A DNA stretch of 64,000 nt from Eubacterium sp. (GTDB lineage Bacteria > Bacillota > Clostridia > Lachnospirales > Lachnospiraceae): NCBI GenBank assembly GCA_017514785.1, contig JAFWIO010000019.1:1-64000 (forward strand). The letters run 5' to 3'. Below, one piece after another: positions 17,401-29,300 of the stretch. The notes under the pieces are model-generated. The model had not been told where the DNA came from and searched no databases. It worked only from the letters and a program-made list of their open reading frames with translations. Each line of letters begins with the position of its first letter. Positions within the stretch are counted from its first letter, which is position 1. The position numbers and the translations under genes were made by a program.

Positions 17401-20400
17401 CAGTTTGACTTTGACGGACATGGATAGTACAGCAGGTTGGATTGATCTTAAGAATGATACAGATACTACAGTTTCACCATGGCTACTTCACGCTACATAC
17501 TTTGGAATGGTTAATGGAAAAGACTCAGGTATGTGGGGCAAGATGGCTTACAAGAAGAATTCAGTTTCTTCAGACCTAGGTGATACAACAGTTAAACTAA
17601 AGAGTGTATCTGGATGGCTTGATGCTTATTCATGCTTTATGAAGTTGCCAGGATACACAAGCAAACTTACAGAAAAAGACACATACAAGGTTACAATCAA
17701 GGTTAACTCCACAAAGGCTACAGTTGGTAGCAACAAACTAAGAGTAATTATGGACTGGAATAAGTACGATTACTCACTATCAGCAGGAGATAACACACTT
17801 GTAATTAACGACTTTAAGTATCTAGCTAAGGACCCAGCAAGCGGTTCTGACGACACTCTATTCGAACTAGACTGTCTACCAGCAGATACAGAGTTTACAG
17901 TTAAGAGCATCACATTTACTAAGACAAATTCAGATGTTCAGTTACCAAGAGACAAAGCAACTCAAGTTGGACCATGGACACTTTACGAAGGTCCTAAGGA
18001 GTGGGCTTGGGATAGCATGTCATACGTAAAGAGTAACGACACACTTGGTGGAACAACTATGTACATCCACAATGACCGCGACAAAGACTACCAAGATGAT
18101 TTAGTATACTCACTTTACGCTATGCTAAAGAACTCAACTGCTTCATTAGAAGACAGTTACAGATACAACTTGAAGTTTACTCTAACTTCAAACAAGGCTG
18201 GTACTATCAGACTAAAACTAAATGGCGAAATTTATGATGTAGCTATTCAGACAGGAACACATACTTATACTCAAGAGTTTAAGTATAACGTGATTAATCA
18301 CAATCTAGTGCCAGAGGCAGATGACTTATACTTCTACATGGGAATCCTTAAGGATGATACACAGATTAATATTTCATCTGTAAATTACGAAAAAGCAAAC
18401 GACTACATCATTCTTCCAAGAGATAAAGAAACTAAGGTTGGATGCTGGACTCTATATGAAGGCATTAAAGAGTGGGCTTGGAACTCTCTAGCATACAAGA
18501 CTGTAGGCAATGGTATTGCAGATACTACATTCTATATTGAAAATGATAGAGATGAAGAATACTCAGATGACCTAGTATATTCACTATACGCAAAACTACC
18601 TAATAAGATGGCTGACTTGAAGGCTCAGACTAACTACAAGATGAACATCAACATCACTTCAGACAAAGCAGGTCTAGTAGCATTCAAGATTGATGAAGAT
18701 ATTGTAAATCTAAACATTACAGCTGGTACAAAGACTTATGAAGTTCCATTTAAGTACAGAGGAATTTCAAAAGACTTTATGATGTACTTAGGTAAGATTC
18801 AAAACAAGACTACTATGAAGGTTAACAGCCTATCATACGTAGATCAGGACGCAGCAGCAGGTTGGATAGATGTACCAAACTCAGAAGACGGAACTAGCGT
18901 TAAACCTTGGGTACTACATTCTAACTACACTACAGACCTAGATGACGGTTTGTGGGGTATTCTTGCATACAAAAAGACAGGCACAGGTTCAGGTGTTAGT
19001 GATACTAGCATCCTAGTTAAGTGTGCTTCAGGTTGGGCTGATGCTTATGCAGCATTCGCAGAACTTCCTGACTACAACAAGAACTTAGTAGAGAATGACC
19101 AGTACAAAGGAACAATTAGTATTTATTCGTCGAAGGCTACTACAAAGAATGCAACTACTGGAAAAGACAATATGCTTAGAATTATCATCGACGGTAAATT
19201 CTATACATATAAATTAGCAGCAGGAAATAACACAATTACAATTCCTACATTTAAGTTTACTGGCGAGAGTACAAACATCCTATTTGAATTGGATGAATTG
19301 GAAGCAGGAACAGAGTTCAAGGTTAACAGCATTAACTTTGCTAAGCAGAACCAAGATACTCAGTTGCCAACAGACAAAGAAACTCAAGTTGGACCATGGG
19401 CACTTTACAGCGGACCTAAGGAATGGGCTTGGGATTACTTGTCATACGTGAAGAACGACAACACACTAGGCGGTACTACAATGTACATTGCAAACAACCG
19501 TACAGAAGAGTACTCAGATGACCTAGTATATTCTCTATACGCTAAGCTACCTAACTACTTGGCTGACTTAGAGGATACTTACAGATACAAAGTAAACATT
19601 CAGATTACATCTAACAAAGCTGGAACTATCAGAGCTAAGATTAACGATATTCTATTTGATCTAAACGTGACATCCGGCACAAAGACTTACACAGTTGAGT
19701 TTAAGTACAATAAGATTGATCACGAATTAGTGCCAGCAGCTGATGATGTTTACTTCTATCTAGGAAGCATGAAGGATGGCACAGTACTAACTATTCCTTC
19801 AGTTTCAATTACTAAGGCTAACGATTACATTATTCCACCAAGAGGACAGGAAACAAAGGTTGGACCTTGGACTATCTACTGTGGAATTAAAGAGTGGGCT
19901 TGGGATTCACTAGCATACAAGACTACAGGAAGCGGAATTGCTGATACTAAGTTCTATATCGAAAACGATAGAGAAGAAGAGTACTCAGACGATCTAGTTT
20001 ACTCACTATATGCTAAGTTAGCTAACAAGCTTTCAACTCTAAATGCAATGACTAACTACAGGATGAATATTAATATTACATCCGACAAAGCAGCTAAGTT
20101 TACATTTAAACTTGATGCAAAACTTTACGTAGTTAACATTAAGAAGGGTACTTACACATACAACCTAGACTTCAAGTACACCGGCGAAGACAACGACTTC
20201 GTAATGTTCTTAGGTGAGGTTGGAAATGCTACAACATTTAATGTAAACAGTTTGTCATTCACAGACCAAGACGCTGCATCAGGCTGGACTACTATAGCAG
20301 ACGATACTGACACTGAAGTTTCACCTTGGACACTACATTCAGTATATCTAGGAATGGTAGACGGCAAAGACTCAGGTATGTGGGGTAAACTTGCATACAA

Positions 20401-22786
20401 GAAGTCTGGCACTACTAACTATGTTGGAGATACTACTATATTAGTTAAGTCTTCATCAGGATGGTTAGAAGCTTACAGTGCTATCGGCACATTAAAGAAC
20501 TACAATAAATCATTAGTAGAAAATGATACATACAAATTTACTCTTAATGTAAATTCTTCGAAGGCTACTACTGGAGATAACAAACTAAGAATTATCATGG
20601 ATGGTAAGATGTATGACTTTGCCTTGAACGCTGGCGATAACACATTGACTATCCCTGGCCTAAGATTCACAGGCGAGAGCACAGACATTCTATTTGAACT
20701 AGACCAACTAGAAGCTGGAACAGAATTTAAGGTTAAGACTATTTCACATACTAAGACAAACGCTGATACTCAGCTACCTACTGATACACCTACAAAGGTT
20801 GGCCCATGGACACTTTACAGCGGACCAAAGGAATGGGCTTGGGATTACTTGTCATACACTAAGGCAGATAACACACTTGGTGGAACAACAATGTACATCA
20901 CAAACAACCGCGACAAAGACTATCAGGATGACTTAGTATATTCACTATACGCTAAGCTAGCTAACAAGCTTGCAACACTAGAAGACTCTTATAGATACAA
21001 AGCTACATTTACTATTAAGTCTACAAAGGCTGGTAATATGAGAGTTAAGATGAACGACAACATCTACGACTTCAAGATCAAGGCTGGAACAAATTCTTAT
21101 ACTCAAGAGTTTAAGTACAACAAGATTGATCTAGAATTAGTTCCAGAAGCAGATGATCTAATCTTCTTCATGGGTCTAATGCCTAATGATTCAGTAATCA
21201 ACATTACAGATGTTAAGTTCGAAAAGAGCAACGATTACACAATCCTAGAGCGTGGTGCTGAGACAGACCTTGGTCCATGTATCGGATACTGTGGAATTAA
21301 AGAGTGGGCTTGGAACTCACTAGCTTACAAAGCTACAGGTAATGATATAGAAGATATCGAATTCTATATTGAAAACGATAGAACAGAAGATTATTCAGAT
21401 GACTTAGTTTACTCACTATGGGTTGAACTAAAGAATCAGTTAGCAAATCTTGATAGAAATACTAACTACAGAATGAATCTCAACATTACATCAAGCAAGA
21501 CTGGTAGTATGCTATTAGAATATGACGCACAGCAGAGTAATGTTGAACTTAAGGAAGGTACAAACGACTACACAATCGAGTTCTCTAACAGAAAATACTC
21601 AAACGACTTAAAGATCTTCCTAGGTTTGATTAAGAATGGTACATTCCTAAGAATCAACAAGGTATCATTCACAAATGTTGATGCTGAGAACGGCTGGAAG
21701 AAGATTGCCAACGGCAAAGAAGTAGTATCTGGCCCATGGGTATTGTCTAACACATATGCAGATGACCCAGACGCAGGTCAGTATGGACAGATGATGTACA
21801 AAAAGACTAACAACACACTTGGCGGAACAGAAATGTGGGTTAAGAGTGTATCAGGTTGGTATGATGCTTACGCAGTTACAGCTAAGCTAGAAGACTACAC
21901 TGGTGATCTTCTAAAATATAATAAGCAATATTATGCTACAATAGAAGTCGAGTCTGATAAGTCAGCTCCTTCAGGCGGAGCCCTAAGAGTTATCATTGAT
22001 AACAATAAGTTTGACCTAGCTCTCAAGAAGGGTACAAACACTTACCAGACAAAGACATTTACTAATAAGTACAGTTCACAGGATATATTGTTCGTATTTG
22101 ATAAACTATATGTTGGAACTCAGTTGAAGATTAAGAGTATTACATTTACTCAAGTGGGCGAGAGTGGAGAAGACGAGACTACACAGCAGACTACTACAAA
22201 GGCGCCAACTACTCAGGCACCTACCACAAAGGCACCAACTACACAAGCACCAACTACTAAAGCGCCTACTACACAAGCGCCTACTACAAAGGCACCTACT
22301 ACAGCTGCACCTACTACAAAGGCACCTACTACAGTTGCACCTACTACAAAGGCGCCAACTACTCAGGCACCTACTACAAAGGCACCAACTACAGTAGCGC
22401 CTACTACAAAAGCTCCTACTACACAGGCTACTACAGCTTCAGGAGAGACTACAGCAGCTACAGTTGCTAAACCTGGTAGAACATCTATTTCGGGTACTTT
22501 GACGAAGAAACGTTCAGCGAAGAAAATTTTAGTAACAGTTAAGAAAGTAACTAATGCTGAGGGTTATCACGCAGCAGCTTTCGATTCTTCAACAAATGCT
22601 AACAACGCTGAAAATCCAATATATGAAGAATACTTTGACGATATTACATTTGAGATGGAATCAGACGAGTTTGTAAATAAAAATATTATTTACGTAAGAG
22701 TTCGTTCATTCAGATGGGATGGTTCAGCTAGAGTATTCGGTGACTGGTCAACTAAGAAGAAAGTCACAATAGAATACGACGAATAA
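14483..22786 (+). CDS. Giant secreted modular protein, 16 repeats and Fn3-like tail
   Basis: This 2767-residue protein starts with a signal peptide ([18 protein letters not shown], cut near ISA-ASS). It then holds 16 beta-rich modules of about 145-165 residues. A-type modules carry EW(A/G)W and an Asp-rich loop like [20 protein letters not shown]-type modules carry a DSG-WG-AY core, SGW-DAY and an SSKAT segment. Order: A B B A B A B A A B A A B A A B. The last nine form three copies of an AAB unit. The ends of the modules (..FELD-L-GT-F-V-SI-F) recall jelly-roll carbohydrate-binding modules, but I know no exact family. A Thr/Pro linker and one Fn3-like domain end the protein. There is no sortase motif. 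The ATG at 14483 is better spaced from GAGGA than the one at 14477. Likely a surface adhesin or glycan-binding protein (inference). Confidence 0.8.
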   Translation: MKKLLKSMMAIVLSLAMVVTVLNYTPSQISAASSDNTKSQATSFPRDTETKVGAWYLYQGVEEWGWDGMTYTTTGSSLGATTMFIENNRDSDYQDDLVYSLYAKLKNHTKSLIHSVEYTATMNIKSTKAGTMVARINDNDYRFALKSGTNTYTYKFTYNNEKGNDVQFFMGLLKDGTEVTISSVKYTSDVSWTKVPNNNANYTTGKWRLFANYVGFDAQGNDSGYWGSMAYNTSNSGATIGDTKMKVTGVSGWLDAYSCMGVLEGYAQLAKYSEYTGTIKINSSKATKSGKKLRVLVDEKKYDFSLSAGDNTLNIPKFAFAGQSTDVVFGFDQLEVGTEITVSQVTFTKVDATQWSQVPNDNDKFKTGAWYLYANTQGVVDGEDTGLYGAMSYITSGTTYKDTTVRVDGASGWLGAYATVMKLQDYLKNKLTKCDTYTFTIKVNSSKATASGKKLRIALGGVEKDFSLAAGDNTLTITGFKYYSGKNDDIVFALDQLPEQTQFKVTDIAYTKTNSETQITTQDEDVYLNPWYVMEGNEEWAWADIAYVKSGTGLGDTTFYIDNQGKSNETYVDNDDDRIYSLQTKLKNYAPMKALEDGVDYTMTITVNTTKAGKIMVTTPYGEKLTTLSAGNNTITRKFTHNSSLAQNLSFGVGVMPNGTQFKVTNISFTKDSTSDWIPVPNAEEGFTVGPWTLYANYVGMVNGQDSGLWGKMQYKTAGSGLADTTVKVKSSTQYLESYSVFMKLDGYLNRLNKYDSYQGTIKVNTSKATASGKKLRVIVNGKNYDFALTAGANTLTIPTFKYDETGLDVLFELDELTADTEFKVTSISFAKQNTETQVPANKETTVSPWHLKVGDWAYNGLAYTNSGSGIGDTTFYVSNSRDKDWEDCEYSIEQTIPNKLGSLSAQGNYKMSINITSNKAGTAYVRIDETLYPISVTSGTKTYTIEFKYLGISPDFTMFTGLFKDGTVFTVNSLTLTDMDSTAGWIDLKNDTDTTVSPWLLHATYFGMVNGKDSGMWGKMAYKKNSVSSDLGDTTVKLKSVSGWLDAYSCFMKLPGYTSKLTEKDTYKVTIKVNSTKATVGSNKLRVIMDWNKYDYSLSAGDNTLVINDFKYLAKDPASGSDDTLFELDCLPADTEFTVKSITFTKTNSDVQLPRDKATQVGPWTLYEGPKEWAWDSMSYVKSNDTLGGTTMYIHNDRDKDYQDDLVYSLYAMLKNSTASLEDSYRYNLKFTLTSNKAGTIRLKLNGEIYDVAIQTGTHTYTQEFKYNVINHNLVPEADDLYFYMGILKDDTQINISSVNYEKANDYIILPRDKETKVGCWTLYEGIKEWAWNSLAYKTVGNGIADTTFYIENDRDEEYSDDLVYSLYAKLPNKMADLKAQTNYKMNINITSDKAGLVAFKIDEDIVNLNITAGTKTYEVPFKYRGISKDFMMYLGKIQNKTTMKVNSLSYVDQDAAAGWIDVPNSEDGTSVKPWVLHSNYTTDLDDGLWGILAYKKTGTGSGVSDTSILVKCASGWADAYAAFAELPDYNKNLVENDQYKGTISIYSSKATTKNATTGKDNMLRIIIDGKFYTYKLAAGNNTITIPTFKFTGESTNILFELDELEAGTEFKVNSINFAKQNQDTQLPTDKETQVGPWALYSGPKEWAWDYLSYVKNDNTLGGTTMYIANNRTEEYSDDLVYSLYAKLPNYLADLEDTYRYKVNIQITSNKAGTIRAKINDILFDLNVTSGTKTYTVEFKYNKIDHELVPAADDVYFYLGSMKDGTVLTIPSVSITKANDYIIPPRGQETKVGPWTIYCGIKEWAWDSLAYKTTGSGIADTKFYIENDREEEYSDDLVYSLYAKLANKLSTLNAMTNYRMNINITSDKAAKFTFKLDAKLYVVNIKKGTYTYNLDFKYTGEDNDFVMFLGEVGNATTFNVNSLSFTDQDAASGWTTIADDTDTEVSPWTLHSVYLGMVDGKDSGMWGKLAYKKSGTTNYVGDTTILVKSSSGWLEAYSAIGTLKNYNKSLVENDTYKFTLNVNSSKATTGDNKLRIIMDGKMYDFALNAGDNTLTIPGLRFTGESTDILFELDQLEAGTEFKVKTISHTKTNADTQLPTDTPTKVGPWTLYSGPKEWAWDYLSYTKADNTLGGTTMYITNNRDKDYQDDLVYSLYAKLANKLATLEDSYRYKATFTIKSTKAGNMRVKMNDNIYDFKIKAGTNSYTQEFKYNKIDLELVPEADDLIFFMGLMPNDSVINITDVKFEKSNDYTILERGAETDLGPCIGYCGIKEWAWNSLAYKATGNDIEDIEFYIENDRTEDYSDDLVYSLWVELKNQLANLDRNTNYRMNLNITSSKTGSMLLEYDAQQSNVELKEGTNDYTIEFSNRKYSNDLKIFLGLIKNGTFLRINKVSFTNVDAENGWKKIANGKEVVSGPWVLSNTYADDPDAGQYGQMMYKKTNNTLGGTEMWVKSVSGWYDAYAVTAKLEDYTGDLLKYNKQYYATIEVESDKSAPSGGALRVIIDNNKFDLALKKGTNTYQTKTFTNKYSSQDILFVFDKLYVGTQLKIKSITFTQVGESGEDETTQQTTTKAPTTQAPTTKAPTTQAPTTKAPTTQAPTTKAPTTAAPTTKAPTTVAPTTKAPTTQAPTTKAPTTVAPTTKAPTTQATTASGETTAATVAKPGRTSISGTLTKKRSAKKILVTVKKVTNAEGYHAAAFDSSTNANNAENPIYEEYFDDITFEMESDEFVNKNIIYVRVRSFRWDGSARVFGDWSTKKKVTIEYDE
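17940..22160 (+). repeat. Three tandem copies of a roughly 1.4-kb coding unit
   Basis: Units begin near 17940, 19363 and 20773 with the same opening (..[16 protein letters not shown]..) and each codes for modules A, A' and B. Within the units, stretches around [15 protein letters not shown] and IKEWAW are nearly identical at the DNA level, so the duplications look fairly recent. Confidence 0.8.
22186..22440 (+). repeat. Minisatellite coding a Thr/Pro/Lys linker
   Basis: About 250 bases repeat a 15- and 30-base unit encoding APTTK and APTTQ in alternation, with T, Q, K and V variants. It is the flexible, probably glycosylated spacer before the Fn3-like tail. Shorter linkers of the same kind occur near 25590-25690, 29290-29360 and 54616-54850. 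Confidence 0.85.
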
Positions 22787-22806
22787 AAACCGTGAGGAGA
22801 AAAGCA

Positions 22807-25800
22807 ATGAGAAAACAGATGAAAAAGGTTACTGCACTATTTTGCGCAATCGCTTTGGTTGTGACAGGTTTTGGCTTTGCGCCACAATCTACTAAAGCTG
22901 CAGACGCTGGATGGTTTGATGCTATTTTTGATACACCAGCGGGTGTGCCATGGTATCACTATCACACAGATAAGACTACTGCAGGTGATCAGGAAGGTAT
23001 TTGGGACTACACTGGACCAGGCGGAGCTGAAGCACAATATACAAACGGAGACAAGGTGGAAAGCTTTGCATGGAAAGTAAGCAAACTTAACAGTGAAGCT
23101 GAGTGGTTAGAAACCGATAACCTAATGGATATACCTTGTGTAAAACAGGGTGACACATGGGTTAAACCTACACCAGGCATGAATTATAAGCTAAATATGA
23201 CTATTGATTATACAAATAACACTAACGGTGATACACAGTTACAGATTTGGAATGTCAATGGTTATGATGGAGAAGTAGAGCACAAGGATGTGGAAGATAA
23301 CGTTATCTTTAATCCAAGAAAGAGTATTACTTCTTGGTCATGTGAAAACGTAGATATTTTCCTAATGCCAGGAAATGAGTTTAAAATTCATTTAGGCGTT
23401 GCCGTGCAAGAGTCATATAAATATTATGATCCTGATACTCATAAAACAGCTAAATTCACTAATGGAGCTACTTTTACTATCAGTGATTTCTCATTGGTAC
23501 CAGATAGCGAATATGACGTGGTACCAGCAAATGATGATACATTTAAACCATCAGTTAACAACCCTTGGACATTGTCAGCACACTATGTACCAAGCACAGC
23601 AACACCACCAGCTGATAACGGCTCTTATGGTGTAATGCTTTACAATGTGGCTGGAGATGAAACTGATATCGCAAACACTACTATGAAACTAGCTAGTACT
23701 GTAGGCGAGCCAGAGAAAGATGAACAGGGACAAAGAATTACAGACCCTGCCAAGAGATGGTGGTGGATTTCTGCCAGTCTACTTGGTTATGCAGAACAAG
23801 CAGGTCTAGAAGATAAATATGATGTATCTTCAGGAACTATTACAGTTAACACATCAAAAGCTACTGGTGAAGATTGCTACCTATATGTATATGTAGATGG
23901 AACAGAGTATCAGTTCGCTTTGGATGAAGGATTAAATGAACTAGAAATTCCAGAATTTATATATGCCGGCGGACAGGACATCAAATTCCTATTTGATGAA
24001 ATGCCAAAGGGCGCAGTAGTTAATATAGAAGATATTCAATTTACACAGGAACCAGATGATTGGGAGACAGTTCCAAATGCAGAGCCTACATTTACCGAAG
24101 GCCCTTGGAATATGTTTGGAAACTTTGTAGATGAACCAGGTTCAGGAATCTATGGTGTTCTTCAATACAAAGCAAACACAGTAAACCCAGAATCATACAA
24201 AGATTATGATTTCAGAGTTGCTTCAAACTCAGGTTGGGAAGATGCATGGTCAGTATTCGCTAGACTAGAAGATTACTGCTCAGACTACTTTGACGTGGGC
24301 GATGAATATAATGTAACTATTAAACTAAATTCATCAAAAGCTACAGTTCCAAAGCCAGACCCTAGTGCACTAGATCAACTTCTAGTGATAGTGGGTGCAG
24401 ATAAATATTACTTTGATTTACAGGCCGGAGAAAACACATTAAATATTCACGGCAATAATTATAATTTGAACCAGTCAGAGCCACATGAGCAAATCTTGCT
24501 ACAGATGGATGGTTTAGAGAAGGGTACAGTGCTTACTGTTACAGATATTCAGACAAGCGGTCCTAACGATGGTTGGATTAATGTTCCAAATAAAAAGGAC
24601 ACAACAGTAGGCGCATGGACATTGTTTGGCTGGTGGGACGCAACTCACTGGAGTAAGCTTGCATATAAAAACCGTGCAGGCGCTACAGGATTGGGAGCCA
24701 CTGATATTAAAGTAAGAAGAAATTCTGATTCACTTAATGCGATGGCTGCCTTGGCTATGCTTCCAAATTATTTGGCTACGGCAAAGGATACAAAAGATAG
24801 ACCTATTGCTAATGCCGATGAATATCAGATTAAGGTTACAATGAATGCATCCGGTTTGGATAGTTCAGTTAATAACTATGGTACAGTTAGATTGCTAGCT
24901 AACGATCAAGCATTTGATTTTAATATTCAAAAAGGAACAAAGACATACGATTTACTTGAACTCTGCGGAAAGAAAATGACATACGATAGCTTAAAGACTG
25001 GAGATGTCGAGTTTGAATTGGATAAGGTTTCGCCAAAGGCTGTTTTAAATATTCAAAAGATAGAGTTTGTGGGACCAGATGATCAGTCGCAAGATGTACC
25101 AAATGGAGTTACTATACAACCTGAAGGAACACCTTGGTTCCTATATGCAATTACTGCACCAGAGGATGATAGATATGGTGCTATGAGATATGAAGTAATA
25201 GGTGATCCAGCAGATTTATCTAGTTTGAAGATAACTTTGAAGAGTGTGTCAGGTTGGCTTGATGCTAGATCAGTCAGAGCTACGCTAAATAGTTACTTGG
25301 ATTCATTGACTGTAGGAAAAACATACAAAATAACTGTTAAGATGGCAATTGATGAATCTGGTGTGGCACCAGCGGATAAGAATCCTTCATACGATAAGAA
25401 GTTGAGGATGACTTTGGATAATAAGAATTATGATTTCAATGTTGCTAATCCAGCTGTGGGAACACAGACATTTGAACAGTTGTTTACATACACAGGAGCT
25501 AGCAAGCACTTGGCATTTGATTTTGACCAATTGCTTAAGGGTTCTAAGGTTAGATTTAGTAGTATTGAGATAGTTGATCCAACAGCTCCAACTACTACAC
25601 AGACACCTACTACACAATCTCCAACACAGCCTACTACACAGGCGCCAACAGGAGACACTACACAAGCTCCTACAGAAGTGACTACTTCGGCGCAGCAGCC
25701 TACTGACGTTACAACTAAGCAGGCTGAAACTGCTACAGTTAAGGCTCCTGGTAAAGCTAAGATTAAAAAGGTTTACAAAAAGAAGAGATCTGCAAAGAAA

Positions 25801-26058
25801 CTCAAAGTTAAACTTAAGAAGGTTAAAGGTGCTAAAGGTTACCAAGTAGCAGTTTACAAGAGTAAGAAGACTGCGAAGAAGAACAAGAAAGCTTTAGCTA
25901 AGAAGTATACTAAGAAACTTAAAGTTACTCTTAAGTCTAAGAAGTTGAAGAAAAAGAAGAAACTTTATGTTAGAGCTAGAGCTTATGTACTAAATGCAAG
26001 TGGCATTAAGGTATTTGGTAAGTGGAGCGCTATTAAGAAGGGCAAGACTAAAAAGTAA
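22807..26058 (+). CDS. Secreted modular protein with basic Fn3-like tail
   Basis: This 1083-residue protein belongs to the same family as the giant protein just upstream and is probably in the same transcript (20-base gap). A signal peptide (VTALFCAIALVVTGF, cut near TKA-AD) is followed by a distinct first domain of about 220 residues. Four B-type modules follow, with W-L-A or GPWNMFG starts, SGW-DA motifs (one reads SDSLNAMAAL) and SSKAT-like segments. Then come a TTQ/APT linker and a C-terminal domain that is nearly one third lysine with the Fn3 ending YVRARAY..FGKWS. The ATG at 22807 has GAGGAG 7 bases upstream; a GTG at 22792 precedes that site. Function unknown; surface binding role inferred. 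Confidence 0.78.
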   Translation: MRKQMKKVTALFCAIALVVTGFGFAPQSTKAADAGWFDAIFDTPAGVPWYHYHTDKTTAGDQEGIWDYTGPGGAEAQYTNGDKVESFAWKVSKLNSEAEWLETDNLMDIPCVKQGDTWVKPTPGMNYKLNMTIDYTNNTNGDTQLQIWNVNGYDGEVEHKDVEDNVIFNPRKSITSWSCENVDIFLMPGNEFKIHLGVAVQESYKYYDPDTHKTAKFTNGATFTISDFSLVPDSEYDVVPANDDTFKPSVNNPWTLSAHYVPSTATPPADNGSYGVMLYNVAGDETDIANTTMKLASTVGEPEKDEQGQRITDPAKRWWWISASLLGYAEQAGLEDKYDVSSGTITVNTSKATGEDCYLYVYVDGTEYQFALDEGLNELEIPEFIYAGGQDIKFLFDEMPKGAVVNIEDIQFTQEPDDWETVPNAEPTFTEGPWNMFGNFVDEPGSGIYGVLQYKANTVNPESYKDYDFRVASNSGWEDAWSVFARLEDYCSDYFDVGDEYNVTIKLNSSKATVPKPDPSALDQLLVIVGADKYYFDLQAGENTLNIHGNNYNLNQSEPHEQILLQMDGLEKGTVLTVTDIQTSGPNDGWINVPNKKDTTVGAWTLFGWWDATHWSKLAYKNRAGATGLGATDIKVRRNSDSLNAMAALAMLPNYLATAKDTKDRPIANADEYQIKVTMNASGLDSSVNNYGTVRLLANDQAFDFNIQKGTKTYDLLELCGKKMTYDSLKTGDVEFELDKVSPKAVLNIQKIEFVGPDDQSQDVPNGVTIQPEGTPWFLYAITAPEDDRYGAMRYEVIGDPADLSSLKITLKSVSGWLDARSVRATLNSYLDSLTVGKTYKITVKMAIDESGVAPADKNPSYDKKLRMTLDNKNYDFNVANPAVGTQTFEQLFTYTGASKHLAFDFDQLLKGSKVRFSSIEIVDPTAPTTTQTPTTQSPTQPTTQAPTGDTTQAPTEVTTSAQQPTDVTTKQAETATVKAPGKAKIKKVYKKKRSAKKLKVKLKKVKGAKGYQVAVYKSKKTAKKNKKALAKKYTKKLKVTLKSKKLKKKKKLYVRARAYVLNASGIKVFGKWSAIKKGKTKK

Positions 26059-26089
26059 GGACCACTCAGAGACCTTCGGTCAATAGAAA

Positions 26090-26140
26090 AAAGAAGCAAC
26101 TTTATGAGAATAAATTCTCGACAGTTGCTTCTTTATTTTT
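26090..26140 (+). terminator. Terminator after the second modular protein gene
   Basis: AAAGAAGCAACT pairs with AGTTGCTTCTTT, with an inner GAGAA/TTCTC stem in the loop, followed by ATTTTT. Confidence 0.82.
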
Positions 26141-26210
26141 GCTTTTAAAATAGGGGAAAAACATAAGTTCGATTTTTTTATTTAGTCCTTCATTTTTTAC
26201 CATAATTTGC

Positions 26211-26238
26211 TTGATAAAAAATGAAATACTGTTATAAT
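26211..26238 (+). promoter_or_regulatory. Predicted promoter of the third modular protein gene
   Basis: TTGATA (26211-26216) and TATAAT (26233-26238) are 16 bases apart. A 9-bp inverted repeat CATTTTTTA / TAAAAAATG starting at 26191 overlaps the -35 region and may be an operator. Confidence 0.62.
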
Positions 26239-26312
26239 TATGATACTAGGCGCGTTTTTAAGAAATGCCCTTAATGTAAAAGTTATTTCGAAGAAAGAGG
26301 AGGAAAACAAAA

Positions 26313-29300
26313 ATGGAAAAACTTTTAAGAAAAGTTGTTTCTATGGCAATTGCAGTTGCAATGGTAATTACTAGTTTAGTATTCGTACCTGCAAGGGTTG
26401 AAGCTAAGACTGCTTTACCTGATAACACTGCAACAAAAGTTGGTGCTTGGGAATTAAAAGCAACTAACATTGCAGACCTTGGTTGGTCACAGATGTCATA
26501 TGATTCAACAGGAGACAGATTGGGTGATACTACTATGTATCTAGACAACAGTCCAAATGGAGACTGGGGTACTGTAGAGTATGGTTTGTATGCTAGATTG
26601 AAGAACTATTCTGCAAACAAGATGGAAGCAGATATGCCTTACAAGTTAGCAATTACAATCAATACAACTAATGAAGGTACATTGATTGCTCAAATAGAAG
26701 GTAAGGAATATAGAATCCCTGTAGAAGACACAGGAACTACTACAGTATACTCAGATCAGTTCGATCATGATGAGTTTGCTTCAGTAGATACTACATGGGA
26801 TAAAACATTACAGCCAACAGATGTAACATTCTATTTCGGAATGTTCCCTAAAGATACACAGATTAATATTTCATCTGCTGAGTTTGTAGCTCAGGATACA
26901 GATTGGACACCAGTTCCTAATACAGATCCTGACAAAGATCCTGTTTATGCACATTCAGGATGCTGGACACTAAATGCTATGTTTAGTGCTAATCCAACTT
27001 ATTCGCTTTACGGAAAAATGAAGTATAAGAACAATGGTGGAAGCGATCTAGATGATACTACTATGCAGGTAAACAGCTCATCAGGATTCCACAATTCTTG
27101 GTCTGTATCAGCTTCATTAAAGAATTACTGTGAGACAGTAGAAGCTGATGGACAGATTGGTCTTGCTTCAGGAGATAAATACATGCCTACTATTAAAGTA
27201 GTTTCAAACAAGAAGACTCCTGAAGATGAGCATGGTAAGCTACAGACAGTTATGGCTGTTATAAGTGGAGTTGTATATGAATTCCCAATTACAGCTGAAC
27301 CTGGAGAAGAAAATGTATTTACAGTAACTGATCCAGAACAGGCATTCAAATACAATGCATCTAAGCCAGATGTTGATTTTGAATTAAGTTGTTTAGAAAA
27401 AGGTACAGAACTTACAGTTACAGAAATAAGTTTTGAGGCAGTAGATAAAGATTGGACTAAGGTTCCTAACGAAGCTACAGTAAATACTGGTTTGTGGCAG
27501 CTATTTGCTCGTACTGGTACTACAGTAGAAGAAGGACAATGGGGTGCTTTGTCATATAAGACACTACAGCCTTCAACAAGTATGGCTGATACACAAATCA
27601 AGGTTCGTTCATCATCAGGATGGCACAACGCTTGGGCTACATTAGCTATGCTACCAAACTATCTAGAAGACAAAGGTCTAGAAGTAGGCCGTACATATAA
27701 GCCAGTACTTACTTATTCATCAAGTAAAGCTACAGGCATTGACGATGCAGGTGATGAAAAGACAGTATTGCTAAGCATTGATGATAATAACTTTATGTTC
27801 CCACTTGAAAAAGGTGAACACAAAACTATTACACTAGACGAGTTCACATTTGAATATCAGAAAGCTGAAAAACCAAACGATGTTGTATTCAACTTAGATC
27901 AGGTTGAACCAGACACAGTTTTGAATTTTGAAAGCTTAACTTTCCAACCAGTTAACGATGGTTGGGTTCCAATTCCAAATAAGAGATATACTGAAGTTGG
28001 AAGCACTGGTATGGAACTATACGCTAGAATGGGTGAATCAGTACAAGAAGGTTCATGGGGTAAAACATCATACAAATTTGATGACCCATCTGTTACAGAT
28101 GATTTCTCTAAAGTACAGATTAAGACTAGAAGTACATCAGGTTGGTATGTAACAAACAACCCAGCTAGTGTTGTAGACTTCCCAGGATTAGCTGCAGCAA
28201 AAATGAACGAAGCTAACAAATATAAAGTTAGAGTTGTAATTAATGCAGATAGAACAGCAGCACAGAAAGCATTAGATGGTACTGGTGCTGAAGGTGAAGC
28301 TAAAAATAACATTAAACTAGTTGTAGACGGAACAAAAGAATACGAATTCAAAGCTTTACCAGACGGTGAAGACTTTGCTCTTGAAACAGAAGAATTTATT
28401 TATCAGAAGAATAGCGATGATTTGAGACTTGTACTAGATGAGTTTACAAAGAACGCTACTCTAAAAGTTAAGAAAATTGAGTTTATTAAGAATGAAGATG
28501 ATCCTACATGGGTAGAGGTTCCAAATGGAACAGCTACTAAGGTTGGAGCTTGGACATTATATGCTAAGACTAGTGCACCAGATGAACTATGGGGTAGAAT
28601 GTTCTACGCAAATAGTGTAGACACACCAACAGCTATGGGCGACACAACAATCTACGCTTACAGCACATCAGGATGGTTCGGCGCTAGATCAATTAGAGCA
28701 GTCCTAAATAAGTACACAGAAGGAAAACTTATCCAAGGTAAAGAATACTGTGCAAAGATTAAGATTAAGAGTTCAGAAGACTGCTATGGTCTAGATGAGC
28801 ACGGTAATGAAAAAGGAATCCTTGTAACAATAGACAATAATGATTACACTATTCCTATTTATAAGGGTGAATACACATATGTAATTCCTGCAACTAAACC
28901 TTATTCAAATACTGGTGCAGATAACGTACAGTTTAACCTAGATACTTTGAAACCAACTACAGTTGTTAACATTTCAGAAGTGACATTTGATGATCCTATA
29001 TATTATGTACCTGACATTGCAAGTATGGATGCAGTACCACAGATCAATGGTCAAGTAGCTGTATCTTGGGAGCAAGTAGCAGGCGAAGTATATGGTACAA
29101 TTAACAACCCAGGTGCATTTGAAATTTATGTAGATGGAACTAAGGTTGGAACAGTTAAGGGTAATGAGAGATCATTCACAACTGGTATCCTATCAGAAGG
29201 TACTCATACAGTTAAGGTTATCGCAACTATGGGTGCTCAGAAGTCAACTGGTAAAGAGCTAACAGTAGAAGTTAAGAAGGGTACTGACCCTACAACAGAA

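Noticed and set aside
22164..22397. Plus-strand open frame rich in His, Leu, Gln and Arg over the Thr/Pro linker
   Set aside because: It is a shifted frame of the linker repeat of the giant gene, with no ribosome site.
22186..22440. Regular short repeats that could look like a CRISPR array or satellite
   Set aside because: The unit is a 15/30-base coding repeat in frame with the giant protein ([10 protein letters not shown]) with no spacers of fixed length and no cas genes.
25387..25845. Minus-strand frame rich in Cys and Ser
   Set aside because: It is the antisense of the Thr/Pro linker and lysine-rich tail; the composition is a by-product of ACT/CCA and AAG codons.
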